Shown: positions 1 through 11,700 of the stretch, piece by piece | Numbering within the stretch: position 1 is the stretch's first letter | How the letters are laid out: each line of letters opens with the position of its first letter | The notes under the pieces: generated by a model | What the model was told of the DNA's origin: nothing | What the model saw: only the letters and a program-made list of their open reading frames with translations | Databases searched by the model: none | DNA from: Euleptes europaea | Lineage: Eukaryota; Chordata; Lepidosauria; Squamata; Sphaerodactylidae | Assembly (NCBI RefSeq): GCF_029931775.1 | Contig: NC_079331.1 | Coordinates: forward strand, 25,545,720 to 25,609,719 | Direction: 5' to 3' | DNA: 64,000 bases | Translations under genes and position numbers: made by a program

Positions 1-786
1 TTATAAGAGCTAGTCTACTACAAGTGTGTAAAAGATATAGAAGAGGTTTTGAATCTAAAACACCGGGCTGGCTCTGCCCTTTAGAAGTGATTACAAGAAG
101 AAAACTAAACATGGATCAAGATAGCAAGACATATAGGGAATATATACAAAAAGATAAAGAACAATGGAAACTAAAAAATAAGGAAGAGTGTGGAATAACG
201 AACTGGTTCAAATATTATCAACTAAACAATGTCTTCAAAAAAGATCAAATACTAGGATTCGCAGATAAAAAAACAAAGCTAGAAAAGATATTAGATACGG
301 GAAACAAAGGACAAATTTCTAAGTTGTACCAACTAATATTAGAATATAATTCAGAAGAGGAAAGAGTTAAAACAGTAATGATATTATGGGCAAGAGATCT
401 GGATATAGAATATGGAAGAGTGGGAAAATATGGAAAATATGGATATAGAAATGGAAGAGTGGGAAAGACCCTGGACGAAAGAATATAAATTTACAATAGC
501 CAGTAGCATAAAAGAAAATATGTATAAAATGTTTTATAGAAGATACACTACTCCTGTATTAGTGGCAAAGATGGATAATAAAATTTCAGATAAATGTTGG
601 AGATGTAAAGAGAAGAAAGGTACCTTCTATCATGCCTGGTGGAGAGGTGGAAAAATTAAATGTTTTTGAAAAAGGGTAATTACGGAAACGGGGAATCTGA
701 TACAGAGTAAGATAAAGAAGAAACCAGAAACTTGTTTACTAGGTTTATTACCAAAAGATATTAAAAAGGAAGATGAAGCAGTTTGT
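1..786 (+). mobile_element. L1 LINE, 3' end of ORF2 (fragment)
   Basis: Translation resembles the L1 ORF2 C-terminal domain: ITNWFKYYQLNNVFKKD, then SIKENMYKMFYRRY and the Cys/His motif CWRCKEKKGTFYHAWW. Open pieces are 24-488 and 412-669 in different frames, so it is decayed. A short local duplication of the 'atatggaagagtgggaaa' type lies at about 405-465. The element enters from the left edge and stops near 786. Confidence 0.8.
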
Positions 787-846
787 ATAGTTTTTCATTT
801 TCGGTCTTCTGTGCGGGTCCCCCATTGTGATTGCGCATGTGCCGGC

Positions 847-1021
847 CCCTCATTGGATGTTTTTCTACAGCTCTACCACTAGGGGGTGCAGTGCGTCAGC
901 TCCATTATGTCAGTTCCTGCCGAAACATGTACCGATGCTGCTGTGCCCCTTCCCATAGAATCATAGAGTTGGAAGGGACCACCAGGGTCATCTAGTCCAA
1001 CCCCCTGCACAATGCAGGAAA
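847..1021. repeat. 175-bp perfect direct repeat, copy 1
   Basis: Matches 2083-2257 base for base by eye, offset 1236 bp. The first ~105 bp are an unidentified unit (containing ACCACTAGGGGGTGCAGTG); the last ~70 bp are the start of a minus-strand CR1 3' end. Confidence 0.85.
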
Positions 1022-1115
1022 TTCACAACTGCCTCCCCCCCCACACCCCAAGTGACCCCTACACTCCATGCCCAGAAGATGGCCAAGATGCCCCTCCCTC
1101 CCATGATGTGCCTAA
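954..1115 (-). mobile_element. CR1 LINE 3' end
   Basis: Minus-strand CR1 3' terminus: the CATAGAATCATAGAGTTGGA end and the GGGTCATCTAGTCCAACCCC segment typical of sauropsid CR1. Confidence 0.85.
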
Positions 1116-2082
1116 GGTCATACAATCAGCATTTCTCAAGGTGCTCGTTATGACCTAATAAAGAAAGCCCCTTTCAGCCTGGGGCACCCTTATCTGAAAG
1201 AACGTCTCCTACCACACACTCCCTCCCGTGGGCCAACTGGGTCTGCCCCACCTGCTGGCCAGCTGCCCCTCCAACGAGGTTGGCCCGCTGGGTGCTGGCC
1301 ACAGCCTGGTCCTTTCACATCATGGCTCCCCAATTTGTGCCATGGGAGATCCCAGAGGAGGGGGGCTGTTCTATTTGGTTTTAATTTGTACTATTTTAAG
1401 GGCTCTTTGTAAGCCATCTTCTTGAGCCAAAAGAAAAGGTGGGGTGTAAACATTTTAATCAATAAAAAATAGAACAGTAACTCTATCCAGTCCATTTTCA
1501 CCCTGCTCTTCTAAGGGGCTCATCAGGGTGGCATGCATGCATTTTATCTTCACAATGACCTTGTGAGGTCAGTTGGGATTAGAGAAAATGACTGGCCCCT
1601 GCGAGCTCAGGGCAGGGTGAGCGTCTAAACCCCGGCATCGCAGATGTCAGTGGGGGACACCACCTGGGTCCATATTATATGGCGGGGAAGAGAAGGCGTA
1701 ATTCAGTCCTGCCTTACTCACCAAACCAGACTATCTTGTTGCTCTCAAATTTCTTCATAGCAACAAATTACCAATTACCTGGCTACAGCACCAGCAACTG
1801 ATTCATTCTTCCTTTCACTGGCCACAGGCTCTGAAGGGCAGAAGTGGGAGAGAAGAGAGGCTGTATTAAGAGCACTGGATGAGGGGGGGGGGGCTTCTGA
1901 ACAAGATCTGCCAGGTCAGTAAAGGGACCTTGCCAGCCTCCACCATTCATTCAGCCACCAAGCCCTGCTCTGACTGAGCCGCCTCAACTCACCCCGTTTT
2001 TGAAGCAGCAACATAATGAGCTGCACCCCACTCACTGTTCCAAAAGCTCTTCTCAAGGCTACACTTCTGCATCATATTGCAT
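1116..2082. other. TP53BP1 intron, no gene seen
   Basis: Non-coding stretch between the two repeat copies. It includes an AATAAA-rich tail near 1460-1470 that may be an L2-type 3' end, and a poly-G run near 1886. No exon-like match was recognised. Confidence 0.4.
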
Positions 2083-2257
2083 CCCTCATTGGATGTTTTT
2101 CTACAGCTCTACCACTAGGGGGTGCAGTGCGTCAGCTCCATTATGTCAGTTCCTGCCGAAACATGTACCGATGCTGCTGTGCCCCTTCCCATAGAATCAT
2201 AGAGTTGGAAGGGACCACCAGGGTCATCTAGTCCAACCCCCTGCACAATGCAGGAAA
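2083..2257. repeat. 175-bp perfect direct repeat, copy 2
   Basis: Second copy of 847-1021. Beyond it the two CR1 tails diverge at several positions. The DIRS-like gag region follows copy 2 but not copy 1. Confidence 0.85.
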
Positions 2258-2330
2258 CCCACAACTACCTCCCCCACACAAACACACCCAGTGACCCCTA
2301 CTCCCCTCAGTTCCTTCTTTGCTACTATCG
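2190..2330 (-). mobile_element. CR1 LINE 3' end
   Basis: Same minus-strand CR1 3' end as at 954, inside the second copy of the 175-bp repeat. Confidence 0.85.
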
Positions 2331-3370
2331 GAGCAAGATGTCTCAGCAGCTACCTCTTGTCTTTGCGTCGTTTTTTCAGGAAAGTCTTTGTTTTTTATTC
2401 CTTTTTCATCGAATTGTTGTTGTTATTCTCCCCATCCACCCCCATAAGTGTGGTGGTGCAGGGATTTGGACTGGATGGCTGAGAAGAGTCTATTTAAGAA
2501 ATGCACCGAGTATGGTGCTAAACTCCCGCAGACTGGTGAACATGCCCTATGCCTGTTCGGTCTCGGAGAGGGGCACAGTGTGTCCACGTGCAAGGCGTGC
2601 CACAAATTCATGCCTAAGGCGCAAGGAGTGACAGAGCCTCCAAACCTAAGGCAGCTTTATGGGAAGAGTCCCTCCCGGCTTCCAACCTGCCCCATCTCTT
2701 GTTGGGCCTGAAGGGCACCCCCAAAACCATCACCAGTCTCAGTCTTATCTGAGCAGCCACCACATGGCTTGAAAGCGAGGAAGTGGTCAGTGAAAGCTTC
2801 TTCTCCACCACCGCGTTGCTATTTGGAGCCTCTGCTGAAGAGGTTGAGACCTAAGGAGAAATGCAGGTCGGATGCAAAATGGTCACAGGTGTTGAAACTG
2901 ACAACGACCTTGCCTGTCGAACTCATGGAGAGAGCATTGCCCCATCCCAGAGCGTCTTCTCCACACCTTGTTTTGCCCTGTCACCTGTTTTTGGAGGGAG
3001 AGGCTGCCCTCGGCGGAGAAAAGGCTTTGATGCTAGACTTCGGGACCGACTTAGCTGCGTTGGTGCCAGCCCCACCCCTCCGATCATTGGCTCCCTTGCC
3101 ACTTGCCCGGCCACATGTCCCCCCCCCCCAGCACATCGAGCACAATAGGGAGAATGTTACAGTCACCCCACTGTTTCCAGCACTGCTGTGTGGTGGACAC
3201 AGCTGCTCCCTGGCACCTTTGGCAACAGTCTCCAGAGGGCCTCCGTCTCTGCTCCTTGAATCGGAGGGAGAAGAACCCGAGGAATTGCCCCTTAGATCCG
3301 AAGTCAGATCCTTTTCTTTCCTCCTTTGCTCCTATGACCCATAGGTCCCGAGCAGTTATTTCTTAGAGGA
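2331..3370 (+). mobile_element. DIRS-like retrotransposon fossil, gag-like part
   Basis: Encodes fragments resembling the Cys/His-rich Gag of vertebrate DIRS elements: FKKCTEYGAKLPQTGEHALC, followed by LGEGHSVSTCKAC. Broken, with several breaks. The RNase H/recombinase part of a similar element lies at 6830-7990, separated by an unrelated LINE, so the two may be halves of one old insertion. Confidence 0.6.
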
Positions 3371-4144
3371 AAATACGATGGAGAGATATTTGGCCACGGC
3401 CAGTGTTATGTTTGGGTCTCTCTCTGTGAAGAAATGGGACTTGGAGGTTTTAAAATGCTAGAAGGGGCTCCAGGAAGGAAGTTTCTGGAGGTTCCAGGAA
3501 AAAACTTCTTTGACCCAGGGGTGGAGACAGAAAAGGATTAAAACTGCTGAGAGGGAGCAGAGAGCTCTTTTTTGGCTGAGACACTCAGGGAAGACAGAGC
3601 TCATCTGAGGCCTGGAGGAGGCAGCCATTTTTGACAATGTGCTGGCCCAAGAATGCTGATGAAGACTTCTAGGTAATGGAATCTAGATGGAGATTTACAG
3701 TACCCTAAGCTTAAGAGCCTGTCCTATATTTCAACATCTGATAGGGCATGCATAGAGAGAGGGACAGAGGAATTGCGTTTTTCCCAGTTGTTTTGAATCC
3801 CTTGCTCAATCTGTTGCTGTGCTAGCAGTATCCTTGGAAATGTTTTACTTTTAATAAATACTTTTAAACTTTGAATGCTGACCATAGTTCTCTGTACCAC
3901 ATAGTCCTCCACCAGCTTGGAACACGCTATTGGAAAACAGGGGGGCCCTAGGAGGGAAGAAGGCTGGCAGTTGGCAAGCAGCTGTTTCTCCAGTGGCCAC
4001 CCCAGGCAGGATCTTGTCCCCATGGTGCCCAGAATTGGGGTAAGCGGGAGACACTGAGGCCAGGCTTCAGGGTTTGAGAGGGACGCTGGGGGGGGATCCT
4101 GACCCCCACCCCAGTGGGCAAGTCCTACAATGGTCAGGTGGTGG
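3371..4144. other. Unassigned intronic sequence, possibly repeat derived
   Basis: No protein similarity recognised. A TTTAATAAATACTTTTAAA stretch near 3848-3868 could be a poly(A)-signal region of an old LTR or the tail of the neighbouring LINE; no matching ends were found. Confidence 0.25.
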
Positions 4145-5305
4145 CAGCTGTTACCCGAAAGGAGAAAAAGGAAACCCCCTCCAGGAGAGGTTGAGAATCC
4201 CTGGGAGAGGGCAGGAGTGGAATAGGGCCTGAGAATCTGAGCAGGCCCATTCCGCCACATTCTCCATCAGCAAAAAGGGGACTGTTTTGTCTCTTGCTAT
4301 GGTGGCAGGAATTCTCCCCAATATGGGGGTAATCCATTGATCTCGGCGGTGTTTAAAGAAGGGGCATTCCATCCTCTTGTGAGATAATGTGTCAATTTTC
4401 TTTGTATTGCATGAGCAAAGTGTCAGAATACGGTAGATTTCTATATCTTCCATTTAATACTGCTGAGGGTGCAGCTTTTAATCAGGCAAGCATAAAGGCT
4501 CTGGAAGGAAGGGTCTGTCAGGCTGTAAAAGTATAGTGGAGTTAGCAAAGGGAGAGGAATGCCAAAGAACTGAGCTGAACATACTCTCTGGGCACGCATT
4601 GTGGAGCTATAGTGGTCTAATTCTTTTATGCATCTCTTAATAGTTAGTATAGATTTCCTTTTCCCCGTATTTAGTAGGGTATCCTTAGACAAACCAAAAA
4701 GTTGTATTTTTTTGTCAATTTCCTGCATCCAACAGGTGCTGATCTTGTTTTAGTTCATAGATAAGGCCGTCCTTCACCGATGCGAGTATAATTTTTAGGT
4801 GATGTTTAAAGGCTTTCAGCCATGCTTTTGATTCAATAGAACCTTCAACTAACTCTAACCTTAGGCTAACTCCAGCTACACATCTTGGAGCTCCTGTAAA
4901 TACGCCGCAGAAATGGACACAATAGGAGATCAATATTCTCCTTGATGTCTAGAATCCAGACTGAACTTCTATATAATAGCTGTGGGATGATGTTCATATT
5001 GAATGCATATAACCCCCCAGTTTGCCACCTTTGGTGGTTATATTTGCCACCTTTATAAAACAGAAAGCATTCCATTGCTGCCACCGAAGGTTTAATTTTC
5101 CTTGTTATGTAGATAATGTAAGGTTTCCAAATTAAGTTAGAATTAAAAGTCTCAACCAAGTATGAAAAACTAAAGACTTGCTAAAAGTTGATGTTATCGA
5201 TTTTCCAAATAACAGGAATATGTCTCTTGGTCTTGGAAAATATCAGAACTTTATATTTTGAATAGTTAATTTTAAGTCCTTCAGTTTTGCAATAGGTTGA
5301 AAATT
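4145..5305 (-). mobile_element. LINE reverse transcriptase fragment, 3' part
   Basis: Minus-strand pieces resemble the thumb and C-terminal parts of a non-LTR reverse transcriptase (a LSHKRMECPFF zinc-knuckle-like end near 4370; MNIIPQLLYRSSVWI near 5000). Multiple frames, so decayed. Clade not determined. Interrupted at 5306 by a Penelope-like insertion and continues at 6142. Confidence 0.6.
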
Positions 5306-5316
5306 GGGATAATAAT
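5306..5316. repeat. Target site duplication of Penelope-like element, left
   Basis: GGGATAATAAT, repeated exactly at 6131-6141. Confidence 0.8.
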
Positions 5317-6130
5317 ATTGTCGAAGGCTTTCACGGTCAGAGTTCATTGGTTCTTGTAAGTTATCCGGGCTGTGTAACCGTGGTCTTGGTATTTTCTTTC
5401 CTGACGTTTCGCCAGAGACGTTTCGCCAGAGACCCCCTCACCTCTGCAGGAGTATATCGTATACCTTGCAGCTGTGGACAAGTTTACATCAGGGCAACAA
5501 ATCGCAGCATACAAACAAGGATAAAAGAACATGAAAGATACTGCAGACTTGGCCAACCTGAGAAATCAGCAGTGGCTGAACATGGACTGACCCAAACAGG
5601 ACACAGGGTCTTATTCCAAGACACTGAAAGACTGGACAATTCTACCAACTATTTTGTCAGATTGCATACAGAAGCCATTGAAATTCATAAACATCAGCAC
5701 AACTTTAACAGAAAAGAAGAGAGTTTAAGAATGAATAAGGCTTGGCTTCCTGTCCTGAAAACCTGCAGACTAACAAAGACTACAGTCCACAATAGCCATG
5801 CGGATTAGCTTTGGATTTCACACATTAACAGATCACTTCAGGATACAATGGTTCCATATTAACATCCCACACCCTCATTACCACATTATCTTGATACTTA
5901 CAGGACAATGATTAGCACATTACCTTTGATTCTTTTTGCAGGACAATGATTCAGCTCAAACCTAACCCCTTTCTGACTATATATTACTCTTCCTACACAC
6001 TTGACACTGAGAGACACTGTCCTTCAGTGTTACTCCTCTGAAGATGCCTGCCACAGCTGCTGGCGAAACGTCAGGAAAAAAAAATACCAAGACCACGGTT
6101 ACACAGCCCGGATAACCTACAAGAACCAAT
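5317..6130 (+). mobile_element. Penelope-like element, GIY-YIG end (short copy)
   Basis: Open frame 5347-5808 carries a GIY-YIG-type endonuclease core: GVYRIPCSCGQVYI, then RSIQTRIKEH and AEHGLTQTGH. This is the EN domain of Penelope-like retroelements; the usual Tyr-Ile-Gly reads Tyr-Ile-Arg here. The reverse transcriptase part is absent. About 50 bp near the left end (from ATTGGTTCTTGTA) recurs inverted at the right end. Exact 11-bp direct repeats (GGGATAATAAT) flank it, so it inserted into the minus-strand LINE. Confidence 0.85.
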
Positions 6131-6141
6131 GGGATAATAAT
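6131..6141. repeat. Target site duplication of Penelope-like element, right
   Basis: Second copy of GGGATAATAAT. Confidence 0.8.
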
Positions 6142-6829
6142 GTTTTCAAACCCACCTGGGTGCGGAACAAAAGTTCCGCATCATCCACATATAAGAGCAG
6201 ATTTAAAGCTTTTGAAGATAGATAAGGGGGAGGGTAATCTGCTGAGGAGAGGTTGATAGAAAGGTCGTTTAAATATAAGTTAAAAAGTAAGGGGGCCAGA
6301 AGGCAACCCTGTTTCATTCCTCTATTCAAATAGAAACTCTCTGAGAGTTCTCCCTTTTCGCCACAGCGTACTTGGACCACACAAGAGGTATATAGGTTTT
6401 TAATTAGCCAGAGTAATCTTCTATCAGTAGAAGTGAGTTTGAGTTTTCCCCACAGCCTATTTCTGGGTATGGTATCAAATGTTCATTACAAATCCATAAT
6501 ACAGCTTATAGTTTGCCATATTTTTCTGGAGAATATTTTTCTGACAAATGAGCTAAGATTAGGCAGTGATCCTGAGGAGCAAAAGCCTTCCTAAAACCAA
6601 TTTGCTCATATCCTAAGATGTTATTAGTGGCAATCCAATCCTCCAATTTGAGATATAGATATGAGGAGTATAATTTTCCCATGGAAGGCTAACAGGCGAT
6701 AATTTGCTGGATCATTTCTTATAGATTGGAACTATAACGGAGTGCTTCCAGATGGAGGGAATTTTGCCCTGAATAGTTTATTTCGGAGAAAATTGGGGCT
6801 AGTATTTTGGCCCAACGCGTTGGATTTAT
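6142..6829 (-). mobile_element. LINE reverse transcriptase fragment, RT core
   Basis: Minus-strand frame has NRGMKQGCLLAPLLFNLYLN and LLLYVDDAELLF, the finger/palm motifs of a non-LTR RT with the Y-V-D-D catalytic box. Continuous with 4145-5305 once the Penelope insertion is set aside. Confidence 0.75.
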
Positions 6830-7990
6830 TCTGAATAAATCAGTACAAATTGCAGGCCCCTCTTAAAGATGCTGCAGTGGTTGTCTTTGGTGAAAAACCT
6901 GTGGGACGGCATCCCCTTTGGGGTGCCAGGAGTATGGTGTCACCCTAACCGTGGACGCTTCCTTGGTGAGCTTGGAAGGACACTGCTTAGGTGAGGAAGT
7001 GTTAGGGCAGATGGTCTGACAGGGAGACCAAGCTACACATTAATGTCTTTGAGCTATGCGCTGTGAGAAATACCCTTAGCCACTTCACAGACATGCTTTG
7101 GGGACGTTCAGTGCTGGTCCAGATGGACAGTGTAGCAACAATGTTCTACCTAAGCAAACAGGAACCGGGTCCTGGCGCCTCTGCCAGGAGTCAATGACTA
7201 TTTTACACTGGGCGATTGAGCGCCAGTGCTTGATCCTCGCCATACATCTCTCTGAGGAATTGAACACCAGGGCAGACTCCCTCAGCAGGTCTTTCCCTCT
7301 GGCACATGAATGGTCCAAAACAGATATATATTTATACCCCGTGTTCAAATTGTGGGGGAATCCAGAGATCGACCTGTTTGCAACAGCTGTGGATGCAAAA
7401 GCAGAATTGTTTTGCTCCCAAGCAGGGAAGTGGGGGCTCCCCTGGAGACGCTTTCCAGATCCCGTGGGCAAGGAGGTTCTGCTACCCCTTCCCTCCAATT
7501 CCCCTCATACCCAGAGTCCTAGGGAAGATGCAACGGGGTCAGGTTCAGGGCATCCTGATTTCTCCATTTTGGCCCAGACAGGTCTGGTTCTTGGTCCTAA
7601 TGGATATGTCGCAGAGCCGTTATGTCAGCCTCCTGCTGGTATCCAACCTTCTAACATGGGAGGGCAGGTTGCATCCCAATATTCCTTGTCTCTGCCTCAT
7701 GGCGTGGAGAATCTAGTCCAGGAGAGATTTTTGTCAGAGGTGCAGAACATCCTGTTCCAATCTCATAAGCCATCTACGAGGAAGTCATACATGAAATGGA
7801 CTCATTTCACGAAATGGTGTGAAGAGAAGGGGTACACTCCTACAGGGGCCCCCTTAGCGGTTATTTTGATTATCTGTTAAGCCTTAAATTGTCAGGGTTT
7901 TGAGTCCATCAAGGGCCATATGGCCACCATTTTGGACTTTCATAGGTGCGTGGAGAACTCCACCGTGTTCTCGCACAAGGTCTCAAAACG
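6830..7990 (+). mobile_element. DIRS-like retrotransposon fossil, RNase H/tyrosine recombinase part
   Basis: Frame 7098-7880 contains ADSLSRSFPLAHEWS, then GNPEIDLFATAVDAK, the RNase H-to-recombinase junction typical of DIRS elements, and SHKPSTRKSYMKWTHFTKW resembling the start of the tyrosine recombinase. Broken, with several breaks. Confidence 0.75.
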
Positions 7991-8518
7991 CTTCACATTT
8001 CAAGTGAAGTAGGAGCTACAGTGTAGAAAATGTAGTTCTTGAACTCTTTCTGTGTAGTTTCTGGTGTCTTGCATAACACAAACTTTCATGAACCCCAGCA
8101 ATCATTTTGTAGAGGAGTGCGGATCTGTTCCTTGTTTGTGTGGTGTGCCAGTCAAATGTGGATAAGCCACTCTACGTAGAAGCTTCTGGGTTGGGGTGTA
8201 TGTGTGTGAATCTTGGAAGGGTTTCTTGGGCTCAGGGCTCTTCAGCACTGCCTGACCCTCCTTCAGTCCCAGGCTCAGTTCTCCACTCCTTGTTGACGCT
8301 CTGGCCTTTCACTAGTAGCACTGCTTTGCAGCTGGAAAAAGGGCCTTGGATAGTATGGTTGTATGACCACTTTGGGAAAACTTTGTAAAAAGGTTGACGT
8401 GTGCTGCTCTGTTGTTGACTTACAACGGCGGGCGTGTATCCCTTTTTGAGGCTGGGGAGTCTTTGCTTGAAGCCCGCCTGTCACTCCCTTCTCTCTCTCT
8501 CTCTGTGTGTCTCTGCAG
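7991..8518 (+). other. TP53BP1 intron end
   Basis: Ordinary intronic sequence with a (CT)n tract just before the 8519 acceptor; no other feature seen. Confidence 0.6.
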
Positions 8519-8718
8519 TGCCGCGCAGCCCATCAGTGTCTCCTGATCGCTGATCAGCACTGCCGCACCCGGAAGTACTTTCTGTGCCTTGCACGAGGAA
8601 TCCCATGTGTTTCTCACCTCTGGGTTCATGACAGTTGCCATGCCAACCAGCTTCAGAACTACCGTAATTACCTGTTGCCAGCTGGCTATAGTCTGCTGGA
8701 GCAGAGACTGCTGGAGTG
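8519..8718 (+). CDS. TP53BP1: TP53BP1 exon (third from last)
   Basis: 200-nt exon preceded by a (CT)n-rich polypyrimidine tract and CAG, and followed by GTAAGT. It opens in phase 0 with C-R-A-A-H-Q-C and ends with two bases of a Trp codon. It encodes the core of the first BRCT repeat, including [18 protein letters not shown]. Confidence 0.95.
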
Positions 8719-11700
8719 GTAAGTGTACTGGTTGAGGCTACAAGACAAAGAACTGGGCTTCTTGCTACGAAGCAGGATGTAGGCTTGGACTTCAGAGAGC
8801 AAAGGCATTTCTCTTGTGGAAGAGGAGGAGGGAAGGTGTGATGGAACAGGGTGGTATAGGGTGGTGCCCCAAACTACTTAACAGCAGCAGAGCCCCCATT
8901 TTTTCTAGGCACCCCCGAGAGGGCCTGTTCCATAAACTGAAGGTGCTTCTTGTATCGAATGATCAGCGGGACTTCCTGGAACTTTGGGCTGAAGTTCTCA
9001 TGACTGGGGGAGCAGCTTACATTAAGAAACATCAGTCCAACACGTGGAGTGAAGGTAGGGGGGGCAGCCAGACAGCCAGCAGTGGGGCTTCTCAGGCTGG
9101 GGCTGTGGGTGGATTTTGCTGGTCTCCTGGGTCCTTTTGACCCATCAGCCCTTTCCTTCCTTGGAGAATTGGCCTGTCTGGTGAATTCTGCTACTCCTGG
9201 CTTACCCCAGTCTTTGCCACTGCTGGGAACGCCTCTCCTTTCACTGGCAGGCAGACTAGAGAGCCAGTACGGGGCAGTGCTTAGACAAGGACAGAGAAGA
9301 CCCAAGTTCAAAAGTCCACGCTCCCAGTCGCCCTCAGCCTCACTGGGATAAAATGAGGAGGGGGAGGCCCACAAGCACTGCCTTGACTTTCTCCAGAGAA
9401 AACAAACAGAAAACCCAAAACACTACTAAGGAAAACAAGCTGAGTGACAGACTGCGCTTCTGACCTTTGGGAAGGATGTGGTAGACAAGTAGATGGAAGA
9501 TTTACCTGGGAAGCAAATTCTCCATTTCCCCCTACGGGTTGTATTTCCGTGGCCCACATCAGGGATGTGACAGAGCAGTGCTGGGAGGGAGGGAGCCCTT
9601 GGTGGATAGCAAGAGGTGGGAGTGGCTTCCAAGCAGGTGGGGTTGCACTTGAAGACAACCTGGAAACGACGACTGGCCCAGAATGTGGCAGCCAGGAACA
9701 TCTGTTGCCTGTTTTGAAATAGCTTCATTGGCTGCCAGCCTGTTTCTGAGTTCAGTTCAAAATGCTGGTTATGACCTTTAAAGGCCTTCAAGACCTGTGA
9801 CAGACTTATTTGAGGGACCGCCTCCTTCCACGTGTCCCTGTGTGCCAACTGTGGTCATCAGGCAGCTGTCCGTTGGCTCTCGCCCCTTGGGGTGCCCTGT
9901 CTGACCTCATGGCTCCTGCTCTGAGGAAGGGGCGCCCTGCAGAGGTGAGAGGGGGGCCCTTCTTGGAGAACTTCAGGAGGCACTGTTGGAAGGGCCTGCT
10001 TGTGTGCCAGAGCATTGCAGAGGGTTTGAATTGGGGAGTCATCTTTTAAGGGGGGAGGGGGAGGAGTTTGCTATTTTATCTTTGGTTTTAGCTGGGAATT
10101 TAAAATTTATTATTGTAAGCTGCCTTGAACCAAGAGGAAAGGCAGGCTATAAGTGTTTGAATAAATAAATTTGTGCCAGAGGCTGCCCCCAGTTGAACTT
10201 GTGGTGCCTGAAAGCAGGCAAAAGCCAAGTAGCTGGCAGCCCTCCTCATTTGCTGACGGAATACCTCACGAGGTCCTCTTCCTGGAGTGGAGGAGCCCGT
10301 GCCTCTTACAGGCAAGGACTCACAGCCTGTGGCAGTTCCCTGCCCCACCCCTCAAAAGAAAACCCACCTCAGAGGCAACAAACCTCTTCCCGGCTCCTTG
10401 CAGTGTGCGCACATACAGCCATCCAGCAAGAGAGGTCCTTGGATGCCCTGGTGGTTGCACAAATGAAAGGCGCGGGGGGGGGGGGAGCAGAGCTGCCACT
10501 CTGCCCAGCAATAAAGGGCTCTGAAAGTCTGAACCATGCCAGTTGGATCAGTGGGAAGATGCCGGCAGTCGGGAATCTTTCTCACCTTCCCTCCAGCAGA
10601 TCCTTCTGACTCCAGGAAAGCTGACTTGTGGGATGGCAGGACCTGTATGGAGGGGTGGCCACGTGGGTCAGTGGGCTGCTGTCGAGAGCGGCAAGGGGCT
10701 TGAAACTGCCTGGCCTCTCCTTTGAGTAGCGCTCCTGGGTGGCGATTGCTGCTTTCGTGTTGTAGCCCACTGACAGGTTATGACTCCACATAGGCCTGGG
10801 TCCAGAAGGGGCTGGCTGCTGGTGGAAGAACTGTAATCCTTGTGCCCGGGGGTGGGGGTTGTTGGTGAATCCAGCTCCCTGACCTTGGATGCACTGGGCT
10901 TGGCAAGAGGGAAGGCTCCTTTGACTTCAGGGACGAGAGAGGAATCAGGCCACAGAATGACTTGATCCTTGTAAAAAGATGGAAGGCTGAGGCAATGATT
11001 GCTCTTCATCTAAGAGGGAGCCATCTGGAGACCAGCTGTAATTCCACACCAACTCCAGGCCCCAGCTGGAGGTTGGAAAGCCTGATGCAGAGGTGACTAG
11101 GTAGAAGGCTGGGTTTCCAAATTTTGCTGCACTGCCTACTCACTCATGTTCTACTATGCTGGGAGCCTCAAAGGTTGAGCTGGAAACTAAAATCTATAAC
11201 AAAATAATTATATTTATTGTTTGGTGAACACAATAAGTTTGTTTGTAAACACAGGGCCTGGAATACAGGCTGCTTATAGAAAACATCAGTATAAACTGTT
11301 ACAGAGATCTGAAACTGAAGAATTGGTGCTATCTTGCAGACAGATGTCTATAGAAAGCCCACAGATGCTAATAACTATTTAGCAGTTTCCATCAATAAAA
11401 TTTAAAAAGAAACTTACCATATTCTCAGTTATTAAGATAAAAAAGGAATTGCAGTGCAGATATTGACTTTCATAGACAGGGTGAGATACTGAGGTAGGGC
11501 TTCTGCCCAGCAAGTCTTCTGATTGACTGTGCAGATTTTTTAAAATGTTTCTTTGGTGGCAGCTGCCACCACAACACAAGGATCACTGACGTTAAGCTGC
11601 AGCAGCCATTTTGTGACTGGATCTGCCTCCTGTGGCAGCCATTTTGTTGCTGCGCCCACCATGCCATGTTAAGAATTCCAAAAGTGCCTGTATTCTCAGA

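Noticed and set aside
3405-4150. Possible solo LTR with AATAAA
   Set aside because: No matching TG...CA boundaries or flanking duplication could be established by eye.
5347-5808. GIY-YIG domain as a possible host or bacterial nuclease gene
   Set aside because: Terminal inverted segments, target duplications and similarity to the Penelope endonuclease show that it is a retroelement remnant.
1-8518. Earlier TP53BP1 exons
   Set aside because: The stretch before [11 protein letters not shown] (the human NKQYTESQLRAGAGYILEDF region) was not found in any frame; only repeats and intron are visible.
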